Source of the DNA: Anaerolineaceae bacterium UBA6105
Lineage (GTDB): Bacteria; Chloroflexota; Anaerolineae; Anaerolineales; Anaerolineaceae
Direction: 5' to 3'
Assembly (NCBI GenBank): GCA_002423495.1
Contig: DIWN01000038.1
Span: 1 to 39,008, forward strand
Length of the DNA: 39,008 bases
Shown one piece after another: positions 7,587-16,251 of the stretch; within the stretch, counting starts at the first letter, position 1, and every line of letters starts with the position of its first letter. The notes under the pieces are model-generated. The model saw nothing but the letters and a program-made list of their open reading frames with translations. It was not told where the DNA came from and made no database searches. Position numbers and translations under genes: made by a program.

Positions 7587-9059
7587 TCACTTTACCACAA
7601 TATCGACGCGTTCTTTTTCGCCGAAGTATTGGATGCCCTCCTCGAGCATTTGATACTCCAGGTAGGTGGTATTACCGGTGGGCGCCCGCAAATTGTAGAG
7701 CACAAAGGTATACTCCTGCCCGGGTTCCAGCGAAAAGCCTTCTGGCAAGTGTACGCGGTAGCCGTGATCCTTACCGTCCTGGAAAATACACAGGCGGATC
7801 TGGTCATCCTCCGACCAGGCCTGATCGCCGGTATTTCTAACCAGGATGTTGACGTTATACGATTCCCCCCGCTCAATCGTTGTTGGCGTATCGTGCGAGA
7901 CAATCTCAGCGTATAGATTCTGAAGAGAAACTTGTGACAATGCCCAAATTGCCGGGAACCCCTGACCTGTGAGCATGATGACATCGGGTTCAATGACTGC
8001 AGCCAAGCTGCCTAATTGATCCAAATCCAAATAATGAATAAAAACTAATTCCGAAAAACTTTCTGCCATGTTTTGAAGTAAAAACTGCCAAACATAAGAA
8101 TCTCCCACAAGAATTGCCTTTGGCAGGGTGGTATCCGGATTTTGGAAGTACCTGTAGCTCTTCCAAATATCTTTTGACACAAAATTAATGCGGTCAAAGA
8201 AACCAGCATCTTCTATAGCTGTTCGGCTAAATTTTGGTTCATAGTGAAGATCGGTTTCTTTTGACGCAAACCCCCAGTCAGTTTTTAATTCTCTCTCAAC
8301 TTCAGTTATTGAGAAGTCCTCTTCCGTCAGAATTCGGAGATCTGGAAAATTTTCTTTAACCGCTTCCATCAAGGCAGAGTAACCAAAGAAAGCTCCGTAT
8401 TGATTCCAATGACCGACGTCAACAGCACGGGAATATGTTGGGAAGCTCGATTTGTTCGCTACCAACTCGCTGAACGGTGATGCATAAGAAAAGCCTTTTG
8501 CGGTTTTCAATTCATTATCGATAGCTTCAGCTGCGGAGTAAGTGTTGATCAGTCGCAGATTCGAAGGTAATTCCTCGGGATAAATATCAAATTTTGGAGG
8601 CCACATGCCCACTACCAGAGATGTATTTGAACCCTTTAGCCCTTCGGCAATTCTTTCAAAACTGTTCTTGATGTTCATTTTTACAGCATCATCAGGAACA
8701 AAGGAATTGACAATGTATGGAATCTCGGGATCCGGGGCGTAAAAAAGCCAGCCGTTGGGTCCATTGATGACCCTGTATCCAGAAAAACCCAGTTCGTCAA
8801 AGAGACGATAGTTGATTGCTTTAGATAATTGGATGAGCTTTTGCCTGCCGCCCAGGTTGTCATTAAGCCAGGCTTCAAATCCGGATTTGAACTCCGGCGA
8901 AAAATTGTGGTTCTCAGTAAACAATGGGGGGAATTTTGCCAGGTAGCGGTTTTCGTTCGGGGAAAGTGCCCCACCGATCTTGTCTGACTCTAAAACTGGC
9001 AGGATTAAAACCGCAAAAAACATAATGATGATGAGCACTTTGAAGACTGTGGATTTCAT
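7587..9059 (-). CDS. AlgJ/AlgX-like SGNH-hydrolase acetyltransferase-associated protein with Ig-like tail
   Basis: A 490-residue protein with an N-terminal membrane anchor (about 5-22). It has the usual start of the family (SPNENRYLAKFP near 33-44, FEAWLNDNLGGRQ near 61-73, INGPNGWLFY near 98-107). Catalytic SGNH elements are Asp214 and His217 in RAVDVGHWN and Ser321 in ILVGDSYVWQ. A beta-rich domain follows (about 385-490, NVNILVRNTGDQAWSEDD), which looks like a CARDB/NBR1-type Ig-like module. In alginate and teichoic-acid systems AlgJ, AlgX or DltD act outside the membrane and finish acyl transfer onto the polymer. The MBOAT gene lies 10 bases upstream. The extra Ig-like domain could bind the glycan. 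Confidence 0.85.
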   Translation of the reverse strand: MKSTVFKVLIIIMFFAVLILPVLESDKIGGALSPNENRYLAKFPPLFTENHNFSPEFKSGFEAWLNDNLGGRQKLIQLSKAINYRLFDELGFSGYRVINGPNGWLFYAPDPEIPYIVNSFVPDDAVKMNIKNSFERIAEGLKGSNTSLVVGMWPPKFDIYPEELPSNLRLINTYSAAEAIDNELKTAKGFSYASPFSELVANKSSFPTYSRAVDVGHWNQYGAFFGYSALMEAVKENFPDLRILTEEDFSITEVERELKTDWGFASKETDLHYEPKFSRTAIEDAGFFDRINFVSKDIWKSYRYFQNPDTTLPKAILVGDSYVWQFLLQNMAESFSELVFIHYLDLDQLGSLAAVIEPDVIMLTGQGFPAIWALSQVSLQNLYAEIVSHDTPTTIERGESYNVNILVRNTGDQAWSEDDQIRLCIFQDGKDHGYRVHLPEGFSLEPGQEYTFVLYNLRAPTGNTTYLEYQMLEEGIQYFGEKERVDIVVK

Positions 9060-9069
9060 TCGCGCACCA

Positions 9070-10494
9070 TCAAAACTTGAAATAAATGAATGAACTGTAG
9101 GTTGAGGACATAACCATCATGATTGAAAAACCGAGCAGAATCAAGTACGCAATCAGCAAAACCGGGTCCTGAAGCTTTGATTCGGAAAACTTCTCAAAAA
9201 ATTTGGGAAGGGTTTGTTTCCATGGGATGCAAGCCAGGATTGCCAGTGCAAGGACAAAGGCGATTTTTCCGTTCAGATACCACGTGAGGTTCAGGCCTGT
9301 ATCAAGCGGTTTCAACAACCCAAACATCACACCCAGGTATTGGAGCCCATATCCGAGCCCCGGCGAGCGGAAAAGCACCCACCCCACCAGCACAATCAGC
9401 ATCGTCACAAGATACCGCACAATCGCCGGAGCTTTTGCTTTTATTTTTTTGTCGCGCAAGAATGCCTCAAGGCTGGCAAACAGCCCATGCCAAAGACCCC
9501 AAACGATGAATTGCCAGCCGGCTCCATGCCAGAAGCCGGTTAAGAAGAAAACGATCAGCGTATTGGATTCTGTCCGGAAGACCTTTTGCCTCCTGCGTTT
9601 GAACTCGAGCGGATAGAAAACATAGTCGCGGAACCAGCTGCTCAGAGTGATATGCCAGCGGCGCCAAAAGTCGGAAATATTGAGGGCGAGATAAGGGAAG
9701 TTGAAGTTTTCCGGAAGGTCAAACCCCAACATTTGTCCCAAGCCGATTGCCATATCGGTGTAGCCTGAGAAATCAAAAAAGATCTGCATGGCATAGCCGA
9801 ATGCGCCCAGCCAGGCAACAGAAACCCCATTGGCATTTGCCGGATTGGCAAAAATCTGGTCAACCATTGCCCCAAGTTGATCGGCTATGATCACCTTTTT
9901 TGCCAGCCCCACCGTAAAGCGATAAACACCCTTGGAAAGGTTATCAAGATTCAATTTGTTATTTGCGAGCTGCGCAGTAAAGTCACCTGCCCGCGTGATT
10001 GGACCCTGCAAGAGTTTGGGGAAGAAACTTATGTAAAGCAGGAAATCAGCGATATTTTTCTGGGGAGTGATCTTGTTGTAATAGATATCGTACTGATAGG
10101 AAATGGCGCTGAACACAAAGAAAGAAACGCCCAACAGGACCGGTAGGTCAATCTTTGGAAATTCAGTTCCAGTGATGCCACCCAGGATATTTGTAAAAAA
10201 GGGCAGATACTTGAAGGCCAGCAGAAATGCCACGTTGGACAGGATGACCAGCCAATTGGCTATCTTTTTGCCAGGTCCCTCATTATCGCGAAGCCTGCCT
10301 TGCAACAAGCCCATGCCGTAGTTCGCTAAGGCGAAAATAACAAATAGCGCTAAGGGTCTTTTCCCTGTCCAGGCAAAGAACGCAAGCGAGGCAAGAATTA
10401 GGAAATATTTTCTGAAATCGGGGCGAACTAAATAGGCTCCCAAAACGCAAAGGGGCAAAAAGGCAAATAAAAATATTTGTGAAGAGAAAACCAT
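9070..10494 (-). CDS. MBOAT membrane O-acyltransferase (AlgI/DltB-like)
   Basis: A 474-residue multi-pass protein of the MBOAT family. Visible family marks are an N-terminal MVFSSQIFLFAFLPL, KLLQGPITR (160-168), FFDFSGYTDMAIGLG (239-253), FPYLALNISDFWRRWHITLSSWFRDYVFYPL (about 266-295) with His281, and LTGFWHGAGWQFIVWGLWHG with the expected catalytic His323. It should move an acyl group from a cytoplasmic carrier through the membrane to an extracellular acceptor. It is the first gene of the minus-strand operon, and the SGNH partner starts 10 bases after it. The ATG lies 11 bases after a TATAAT box without a visible Shine-Dalgarno sequence, so the transcript may be nearly leaderless. Confidence 0.92.
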   Translation of the reverse strand: MVFSSQIFLFAFLPLCVLGAYLVRPDFRKYFLILASLAFFAWTGKRPLALFVIFALANYGMGLLQGRLRDNEGPGKKIANWLVILSNVAFLLAFKYLPFFTNILGGITGTEFPKIDLPVLLGVSFFVFSAISYQYDIYYNKITPQKNIADFLLYISFFPKLLQGPITRAGDFTAQLANNKLNLDNLSKGVYRFTVGLAKKVIIADQLGAMVDQIFANPANANGVSVAWLGAFGYAMQIFFDFSGYTDMAIGLGQMLGFDLPENFNFPYLALNISDFWRRWHITLSSWFRDYVFYPLEFKRRRQKVFRTESNTLIVFFLTGFWHGAGWQFIVWGLWHGLFASLEAFLRDKKIKAKAPAIVRYLVTMLIVLVGWVLFRSPGLGYGLQYLGVMFGLLKPLDTGLNLTWYLNGKIAFVLALAILACIPWKQTLPKFFEKFSESKLQDPVLLIAYLILLGFSIMMVMSSTYSSFIYFKF

Positions 10495-10505
10495 AACGAT
10501 TTCAC

Positions 10506-10513
10506 ATTATAAT
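10506..10513. promoter_or_regulatory. Symmetric -10 box between divergent operons
   Basis: ATTATAAT is self-complementary, so TATAAT reads on both strands (plus 10508-10513, minus 10506-10511). On the minus strand it ends 11 bases before the MBOAT start codon; on the plus strand it is upstream of the epimerase gene. No convincing -35 box was found on either side. It may fire both ways, or it may simply be AT-rich intergenic DNA. Confidence 0.4.
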
Positions 10514-10636
10514 CGAAAAGGGGAGCGGCTTTTTCACGAGTGAGTCCAGGCTGTTATGGACGCAAATGGTCCGCTTATTAAGAATTTTTCCTATGATAGA
10601 ATTCACAGGGTAAGAACTGAAAAACAGGTGCAGAAA

Positions 10637-11479
10637 TTGGCAAAAACGATCCTTGTTACAGGCGCAAACGGGTATATTGGTCAGAAAGTAGTTGAACAAT
10701 TACTGAATCTTGGGGTGAACGTTCTGGCCGCTGATTTAATTATCGACGGCATTGACCCACGCGCCGATCGTCTCCAGGTAAACCTCTTCGAGAATCCGGA
10801 AAAAATCACAAAAAGAATTGACCAGATCGATGTCTGCCTGCACCTTGCCTGGCGCAATGGCTTCAACCACTTTGCCAACAGTCACATCGATGATTTACCT
10901 GGTCATTTCCATTTCATTTCCAGCCTTTTGGAAGCAGGCTTGAAGCATATCGCGGTGCAAGGAACCATGCACGAAGTTGGATATTGGGAGGGAATTATCG
11001 ATGAAAACACCCCAACCAATCCCATCAGCTACTACGGGATTGCCAAAAACGCCTTGCGCCAGGTGACCGCTTTGATGGCAAAGAAAAAGAACGCAACTTT
11101 TCAGTGGCTGCGGGCTTACTACATTCTGGGTGACGATAAACGCAATCATTCCATCTTTACCAAGATCCTCGAAGCCGAAGAACGTGGGGATGCCACTTTC
11201 CCGGTGACCACGGGGAAGAACTCGTTTGACTTCATCGAAGTTGATGAGCTTGCGCACCAGATCGCTCTGGTCATTACGCAGTCAGATGTGACTGGGGTTA
11301 TCAATACCTGCAGCGGAAAAGCCACCGCCCTGCGTGAAAAAGTTGAAGAATTCATCGCTACCAGACATTTGAACATCAAGCCCCAATTTGGTGTTTTTCC
11401 AGACAGACCATACGATTCACCCATTGTGTATGGTGATAACACCAAAATTCAAAGGATCATTGCTGCTGGTCAAAAATAG
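10637..11479 (+). CDS. NAD-dependent epimerase/dehydratase (extended SDR)
   Basis: A Rossmann-fold sugar-nucleotide enzyme of 280 residues from the chosen start. It opens with the dinucleotide-binding motif TILVTGANGYIGQ. The active-site motif is YYGIAKNALRQ (YxxxK). An upstream ATG at 10556 would add 27 residues with no family likeness; I prefer the TTG at 10637 because AGGTG lies 6 bases before it and the protein then begins directly at the fold. The reaction cannot be named from sequence: NDP-sugar epimerase, dehydratase or reductase are all open. It leads the plus-strand glycan operon with the RgpF-like gene, whose ATG is 2 bases after its stop, so it likely makes a sugar donor for this polysaccharide. 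Confidence 0.82.
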   Translation: MAKTILVTGANGYIGQKVVEQLLNLGVNVLAADLIIDGIDPRADRLQVNLFENPEKITKRIDQIDVCLHLAWRNGFNHFANSHIDDLPGHFHFISSLLEAGLKHIAVQGTMHEVGYWEGIIDENTPTNPISYYGIAKNALRQVTALMAKKKNATFQWLRAYYILGDDKRNHSIFTKILEAEERGDATFPVTTGKNSFDFIEVDELAHQIALVITQSDVTGVINTCSGKATALREKVEEFIATRHLNIKPQFGVFPDRPYDSPIVYGDNTKIQRIIAAGQK

Positions 11480-11481
11480 TT

Positions 11482-13389
11482 ATGAAACTGGATAAAACCA
11501 AGCCGATTCGACGAATTGCGATTTACTTTTTCTACGATAAAGACGGCATCGTAGACGATTACATCCCTTACCTTTTACGCGATCTGGTCAAGAACCTTGA
11601 CAAGCTCATTTTTGTCAGTAACGGACCCCTGACCGCGGAGAGTAAGGCAAAACTTGCTGAATTCGAACCTGTAATTCTTGAACGTGAAAACAAGGGGCTG
11701 GATGTTTGGGCGTACAAAGAAGCCCTTCTATCTGTTGGCTGGAAGGAATTGGCGGGATACGATGAAGTTGTCTTGCTCAATTACACCCTCATGGGTCCGG
11801 TGCATCCATTCAAAGAAGCCTTCGATGCAATGGCGGATCGAAATGTCCATTTTTGGGGTCTCACCCGCCACTACGGTCTTCCCTTTGACCCATGGAACTC
11901 CTGCAAATATGGCTATGTGCCAATGCACATCCAGTCCAGCTTCATGGTGTTTCGTTCTGATTTTGTCCAATCCAAAGCGCTGCAGCACTACTGGGAAACC
12001 GTGCCACTGGTTACTACTTACGCGGAATCCATCGGTTGGCATGAGGTTATCTTCACCGAAGACTTTACCCGCATGGGATTCAAATCGGATGTTTACGTCA
12101 ACACGGAGGACCTGAAAGAGTATCATGAATATCCGATGATGCTTTACCCAAGGGAATTGGTGGAGAACCGCGGATGCCCCGTTTTTAAGCGCAAAGTCTT
12201 CTACAATATTTATAACGAATATATCGAGGTGAGCCCCGGCCAGGCCGCCCGCGATTTGTACCAATACCTGGAACAGAAAACAGACTATGACCTGAACCTG
12301 ATCTGGGATGTGCTACTCAGAACAGCCCACATGTCAGATATCAAAGAGCGCCTTCAGCTTAACTACATTTTGCCTGACGAGGTCCGGCTGCCGGATAAGA
12401 AACCAGATCTGAAAGCGGCTCTTTTCCTTCACATCTACTATCCCGATCAAATTGAATATTGTCTTGGCTACGCAAAAAACACGCCGATAGACATGGATAT
12501 CTTTGTTTCGACAGACAGTGAGGAAAAGAAAGCGGCCATCGAATCCGTGTTTGCCGCCTTGCCTGATCGCAATGTCAAAGTGGTCCTGATCGAAAACCGT
12601 GGCCGTGACGTTAGCGCGCTTTTGGTGGGATTCAGACCTTACGTCATGGACTATGACGTGGTCTGTTCTGCGCACGATAAGAAGACGGACTATTTCAAGC
12701 CCTTCATCATTGGCGAGTCTTTTGCCTACCATTGTTTTGAAAACGTTTTGGGCTCCAAAGATTATGTGGAAAACATTCTCAAAACCTTCAAGGACAACCC
12801 AAGGCTTGGTCTTCTCACGCCGCCAACCCCAAATTTTGGTCCATGGGCAAGCTTGCCTGGGAACGAGTGGTTGATCAATTACGACGCGGCTGAAAAGTAT
12901 GCCCGGGAATTGGGAATTACCGTCCCCATGTCGAATGCGAATGCGCCTATTGCCCCACTTGGCACCATTTTCTGGTTCAGAACAAAAGCCCTGGCATTGT
13001 TATTTGATCAAAATTACACCTATGAAGATTTTCCTGTCGAACCAACCCGCGTGACCGACGGTACCATTATGCACTCGATCGAACGCATATACCCCTTCGC
13101 AGCACAGCAGGCAGGCTTCTACTCAGCCTGGGTGATGACACTAAGCTACAGTCAACTGAATATCACGAATTACCATAAGATCACCAAGGACTATCACATT
13201 GCTCTCGCAGGCAAGATTGGATTTGAGGGAAGGCAGTATTACCTGGATTTGATCAACCAGGGTAGTTCGCTCAACCAGCAAATGTTAGCCGAAAGCGCTC
13301 TAAAAACGAGAGTCAAAAAGCTGATCCTGAAAATGGCCGGTCCTCGCGGCTTGAATAAGGTTTCGAGTTTTTGGAGAAAGATTAAGTGA
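11482..13389 (+). CDS. Rhamnan synthesis protein F (RgpF)-like glycan assembly protein
   Basis: A 635-residue cytoplasmic protein of the RgpF family. It starts RRIAIYFFYDKDGIVDDYI and has NKGLDVWAYKEAL, then VVLLNYTLMGPV. The second half repeats the theme (AALFLHIYYPDQIEYC, then LIENRGRDVSALLVGF and VVCSAHDKKT). The paired N/R-[KR]-G-[LR]-D-V-[WS]-A wording is the hallmark of the family. RgpF proteins take part in rhamnan or rhamnose-glucose polysaccharide chain assembly. The dTDP-rhamnose genes nearby support rhamnose as the substrate. It overlaps the GT2 gene downstream by 1-4 bases, depending on its start. Confidence 0.85.
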   Translation: MKLDKTKPIRRIAIYFFYDKDGIVDDYIPYLLRDLVKNLDKLIFVSNGPLTAESKAKLAEFEPVILERENKGLDVWAYKEALLSVGWKELAGYDEVVLLNYTLMGPVHPFKEAFDAMADRNVHFWGLTRHYGLPFDPWNSCKYGYVPMHIQSSFMVFRSDFVQSKALQHYWETVPLVTTYAESIGWHEVIFTEDFTRMGFKSDVYVNTEDLKEYHEYPMMLYPRELVENRGCPVFKRKVFYNIYNEYIEVSPGQAARDLYQYLEQKTDYDLNLIWDVLLRTAHMSDIKERLQLNYILPDEVRLPDKKPDLKAALFLHIYYPDQIEYCLGYAKNTPIDMDIFVSTDSEEKKAAIESVFAALPDRNVKVVLIENRGRDVSALLVGFRPYVMDYDVVCSAHDKKTDYFKPFIIGESFAYHCFENVLGSKDYVENILKTFKDNPRLGLLTPPTPNFGPWASLPGNEWLINYDAAEKYARELGITVPMSNANAPIAPLGTIFWFRTKALALLFDQNYTYEDFPVEPTRVTDGTIMHSIERIYPFAAQQAGFYSAWVMTLSYSQLNITNYHKITKDYHIALAGKIGFEGRQYYLDLINQGSSLNQQMLAESALKTRVKKLILKMAGPRGLNKVSSFWRKIK

Positions 13390-14486
13390 TGAGCAGCAAG
13401 GAACCCCTGGTCAGCATCGTTATGTCCAATTACAATGGCGAGCTTCTGATCAAGCAAACCATCCAAAGCGTGCTCGCCCAGACCTATCAGAATTGGGAAT
13501 TTATTATCTTTGATGACTGCTCCACAGACAGATCACGGGAGATCATCCGGTCGTTCAAGGATCCAAGGATTAAGCCATTTTTTGCTGACACCCATGAGCA
13601 CATGGTCTATGGGTTTAATCATGGAATAACCCACTCTTCAGGGGAATTGATAGCGCGCATTGACAGTGACGACACCTGGGAACCCGAAAAGCTGCAGAAG
13701 CAGGTGGAATTCTTTCGGGATCATCCTGATTACGGAGCCTGTTTCACCTTAGTCAATTTTGTGGATGAACATGGCAAGATCCTGACCGAGAAGGACACAG
13801 AACGTGTACTCTGGTGGGACATTCGGAATAAAACCCAGGCTGAGTGGCTGAGATATTTCTACTTCTACGGCTGCGGTGTTTCCCATCCAACCGCGATGTT
13901 TCCCCGCAGTGTGATTGAGAAAGTAGGCCTCTACAACCTGGGCTACGTACAGGTGCAGGATTACGACTTGTGGATCAGGATCGTCAAGCATTATCCTATT
14001 CACATAATCCAGGAAAAACTGACCAATTACCGTTGGTTTACCACGGGGGCGAATTCAAGCGCCCCATCAGAGAAGGGGATCCGGCGGGCAAATTTCGAAT
14101 TCTCGCAAATTTACTGCAGCTTTTTCGACGATATCCCCGACGAATTGTTAGTTGAGGCCTTCGGAGAGGACTTTACCCACAAGGGTACGAGTGACCCGGA
14201 CGCATTGATCGTTGAACGCATGCTTTTGCTTTTCAAACCGGTATTCTGTGGGTCTGCACCCCAACTCGGCGGGGCTCAAATGTTCCTGCGCTTGCTGCAG
14301 GATGAGAAAATGCGCGGGGTTTTGCGTGAGAGATATAACCTGACCCAAACATCCTTCTACGAAATCGCTGCCAAACCTATTCTCTATGAGGAAACCGGTG
14401 ATCCCACATCGCCGGAGCCTGTCGCAGCCCCGGTCATAAAACAAAGACCCAGCTTTCTAAGCTGGCTCCGCCGCAGGTTTATTTAG
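13386..14486 (+). CDS. Family 2 glycosyltransferase
   Basis: A 366-residue GT-A fold glycosyltransferase. It opens with PLVSIVMSNYNGELLIKQTI and FIIFDDCSTDRS; the metal and nucleotide site is ARIDSDDTWEP (DxDD type), and a later VQDYDLWIRIVKHY fits the acceptor region. A Pro-rich tail ends with a basic SWLRRRF. The reading frame opens with GTG at 13386, but the ATG at 13389 in TGATG, overlapping the RgpF stop, is the more natural start. Its last 8 bases overlap the converging minus-strand gene at 14479. It probably adds one sugar of the surface polysaccharide repeat unit; donor unknown. Confidence 0.88.
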   Translation: MMSSKEPLVSIVMSNYNGELLIKQTIQSVLAQTYQNWEFIIFDDCSTDRSREIIRSFKDPRIKPFFADTHEHMVYGFNHGITHSSGELIARIDSDDTWEPEKLQKQVEFFRDHPDYGACFTLVNFVDEHGKILTEKDTERVLWWDIRNKTQAEWLRYFYFYGCGVSHPTAMFPRSVIEKVGLYNLGYVQVQDYDLWIRIVKHYPIHIIQEKLTNYRWFTTGANSSAPSEKGIRRANFEFSQIYCSFFDDIPDELLVEAFGEDFTHKGTSDPDALIVERMLLLFKPVFCGSAPQLGGAQMFLRLLQDEKMRGVLRERYNLTQTSFYEIAAKPILYEETGDPTSPEPVAAPVIKQRPSFLSWLRRRFI

Positions 14487-14754
14487 CTAATCGCCCTTCG
14501 CGTCGTCCGTAAGAAATGTAGTGAATCAGGGGGTTAATGCCCTCCTGCCGAACATCCGGATAAGTATTGAGGTAAAACTGGGTGTTGAATTTGCCGGATG
14601 GGTTGCGCCCTTCTTTCCATCCAATCTTCATGAAGTGTGCAAGTGGATCCATATCAGCAATACGTACATCGGGGTAGGTGAACAAGTAGTAAACGGGGTC
14701 AAACAACCCACTTTTTTTGATTAATTGTCGGTCGCTCAATGTAAAACCCATCAT
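14479..14754 (-). CDS. Small protein of two tandem YPDV-type repeats
   Basis: A 91-residue protein made almost wholly of two copies of a roughly 35-residue repeat. Copy 1 runs about 17-53 (FDPVYYLFTYPDV, DPLAHFMKIGWKEGRNP) and copy 2 about 56-90 (FNTQFYLNTYPDV, NPLIHYISYGRREGR). The shared pattern is F-x3-[FY]YL-x2-YPDV-x6-[DN]PL-x-H[FY]-x3-G-x2-EGR. Such repeats are usually seen fused to glycosyltransferases or RgpF-like proteins; here they stand alone. The start overlaps the GT stop by 4 bases (ATGA), so the two are coupled and the proteins probably work together. Function unknown; a structural or acceptor-binding helper is a guess. Confidence 0.72.
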   Translation of the reverse strand: MMGFTLSDRQLIKKSGLFDPVYYLFTYPDVRIADMDPLAHFMKIGWKEGRNPSGKFNTQFYLNTYPDVRQEGINPLIHYISYGRREGRLAK

Positions 14755-16181
14755 TTCCCCTTAAAGAACTTGATAAATTTTCGCATGGGGCGGGTTACTC
14801 GCCAACTTCTGCTCAACGCGTAATGCACAGTCTCGAGTTTTGTTGCATCCCATCCCTCCCGGATAATGCTATTCTCGGATTCCAGGGCTTGGATCTTTTT
14901 CGTATGGTCCAGCCATTGAACCGCAAGACTATCCACCTGGGCTTTCAAGTCCCGGTTTTCCTCAGACTTTGCCGCCAATGCCTGGCCGGTTTGTTGGAGG
15001 TGCCAGCTTAACTCTTCATAATTCGCTGCCAACGCCTGATTAGTTTGAAGAGTTATTTGCTCTTGTTTCTTGAAGAAGGTGTCCAGATGGATGTTGATGT
15101 CTTCCAAAACCGGTAGATAGGCTGCAAGTGGAGCTTGATTCGCGGCTTTTAACTCTGCGATCTTCGCGTAAGTTTCTGGCCAAAGGTGAGCGTGGTCAGA
15201 CAGCAACCAATCCCGCCGAACCGTTTCCTGGGCTGCAAGTGCCATTGACTCCCGCAGTTGTGGATTCTCAATCAGCTGGCTAAGTTCATTAATCCACTCA
15301 TCGATGGTTGCAGCGGTAAATCCGTTGACCCCTTCTTCAACCACGCTGGTGTAAGGTGTTACTCTCGAATAAACCCCCGGCAGTCCCATTGCGGTGTATT
15401 CAAAGAATTTTATCGAACTCTTGCAGTGATTGTAGGGGATGCCCTCCAACGGGGCGATGGCAATGTTTGCCTTCTGAGAAAGTGCAATTTTCACGTAGTC
15501 CGCATAGACAAAGGTTTCACTTTGGCAATTAGTGATGGTAGCTGGAATGTCTTCCTCGAAATTCAGGTTAGCCCCATAAAATACAAATTCCAGGCGACCC
15601 GGATACTTCATCGCTAATTCACGGAAAGATGGCTTGAGCATCTCAAGGTCGGGGACGTGGGTGACCGTGCCCATGTAGAAAATGCGGATCTTATCGCCCA
15701 CAGGCTCAACCTGGGGCGCATTAAACTGCCAGAGCGCGTCATCGAGGAAATTGGGCAGGACAAAGATGTTGGTATTGTATTGTCTGAGCAAGTCGGCCAG
15801 ATATGGCGTGGTGACAGTCAGTGCTGTGGCTTGAATCATGCCAATCAAAATCGGAATTTGGGCTTTGGCATAATTGAGTTTCACCCTGTCGGGGTGGTGA
15901 ATGGGCAGGGACAGAAGGTCATCATCCATATCCATCACCACCGGTTTGCCCAGGTTGGCAGCCTGAGACATCACGGCCAGGTAATTCGACAAATTAGCGG
16001 GAAATTCACGCTGAAATACCACAACATCCGAGTCTTTGATCGGAGCCGTTGAAAACTCCCCATCAACAAGCCCTCTGTTGATCTGCATATTTGCGCGCAA
16101 GATTGGATTGAACAACCTGTAAGCTTCAAGGCTGGCAACGATTCGTTCATAGGTATAAACTGCAGCAGATTCTATCTTCAT
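14751..16181 (-). CDS. GT4-like glycosyltransferase with C-terminal coiled coil
   Basis: About 476 residues from the ATG at 16181 (MKIESAAVYTYERIVASL). An in-frame TTG at 16205 would add eight residues with no better ribosome-binding site. It is a GT-B fold protein: GKPVVMDMDDDLLSLP, IRIFYMGTVTHVPDLEML, and the donor-site region AIAPLEGIPYNHCKSSIKFFEYTAMGLPGV followed by EEGVNGFTA. After about residue 370 the chain becomes helical and charged (repeated QALAAN/QALAAKSEE), suggesting a coiled coil, and ends with ALSRSWRVTRPMRKF, an ending often seen on surface-polysaccharide glycosyltransferases. It lies downstream of rfbD and is coupled to the YPDV-repeat gene. It probably acts in assembly of the rhamnose polysaccharide. 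Confidence 0.82.
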   Translation of the reverse strand: MKIESAAVYTYERIVASLEAYRLFNPILRANMQINRGLVDGEFSTAPIKDSDVVVFQREFPANLSNYLAVMSQAANLGKPVVMDMDDDLLSLPIHHPDRVKLNYAKAQIPILIGMIQATALTVTTPYLADLLRQYNTNIFVLPNFLDDALWQFNAPQVEPVGDKIRIFYMGTVTHVPDLEMLKPSFRELAMKYPGRLEFVFYGANLNFEEDIPATITNCQSETFVYADYVKIALSQKANIAIAPLEGIPYNHCKSSIKFFEYTAMGLPGVYSRVTPYTSVVEEGVNGFTAATIDEWINELSQLIENPQLRESMALAAQETVRRDWLLSDHAHLWPETYAKIAELKAANQAPLAAYLPVLEDINIHLDTFFKKQEQITLQTNQALAANYEELSWHLQQTGQALAAKSEENRDLKAQVDSLAVQWLDHTKKIQALESENSIIREGWDATKLETVHYALSRSWRVTRPMRKFIKFFKGK

Positions 16182-16251
16182 CGACAACTCAACAGTGAGA
16201 AACAAAGAGCGTTCTTAATCAGTTTCGACAATTTTATTCTAAATCCCAATA

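Noticed and set aside
11728..12264. 178-codon minus-strand frame within the RgpF-like gene
   Set aside because: Shadow of a well-supported plus-strand gene; no family likeness.
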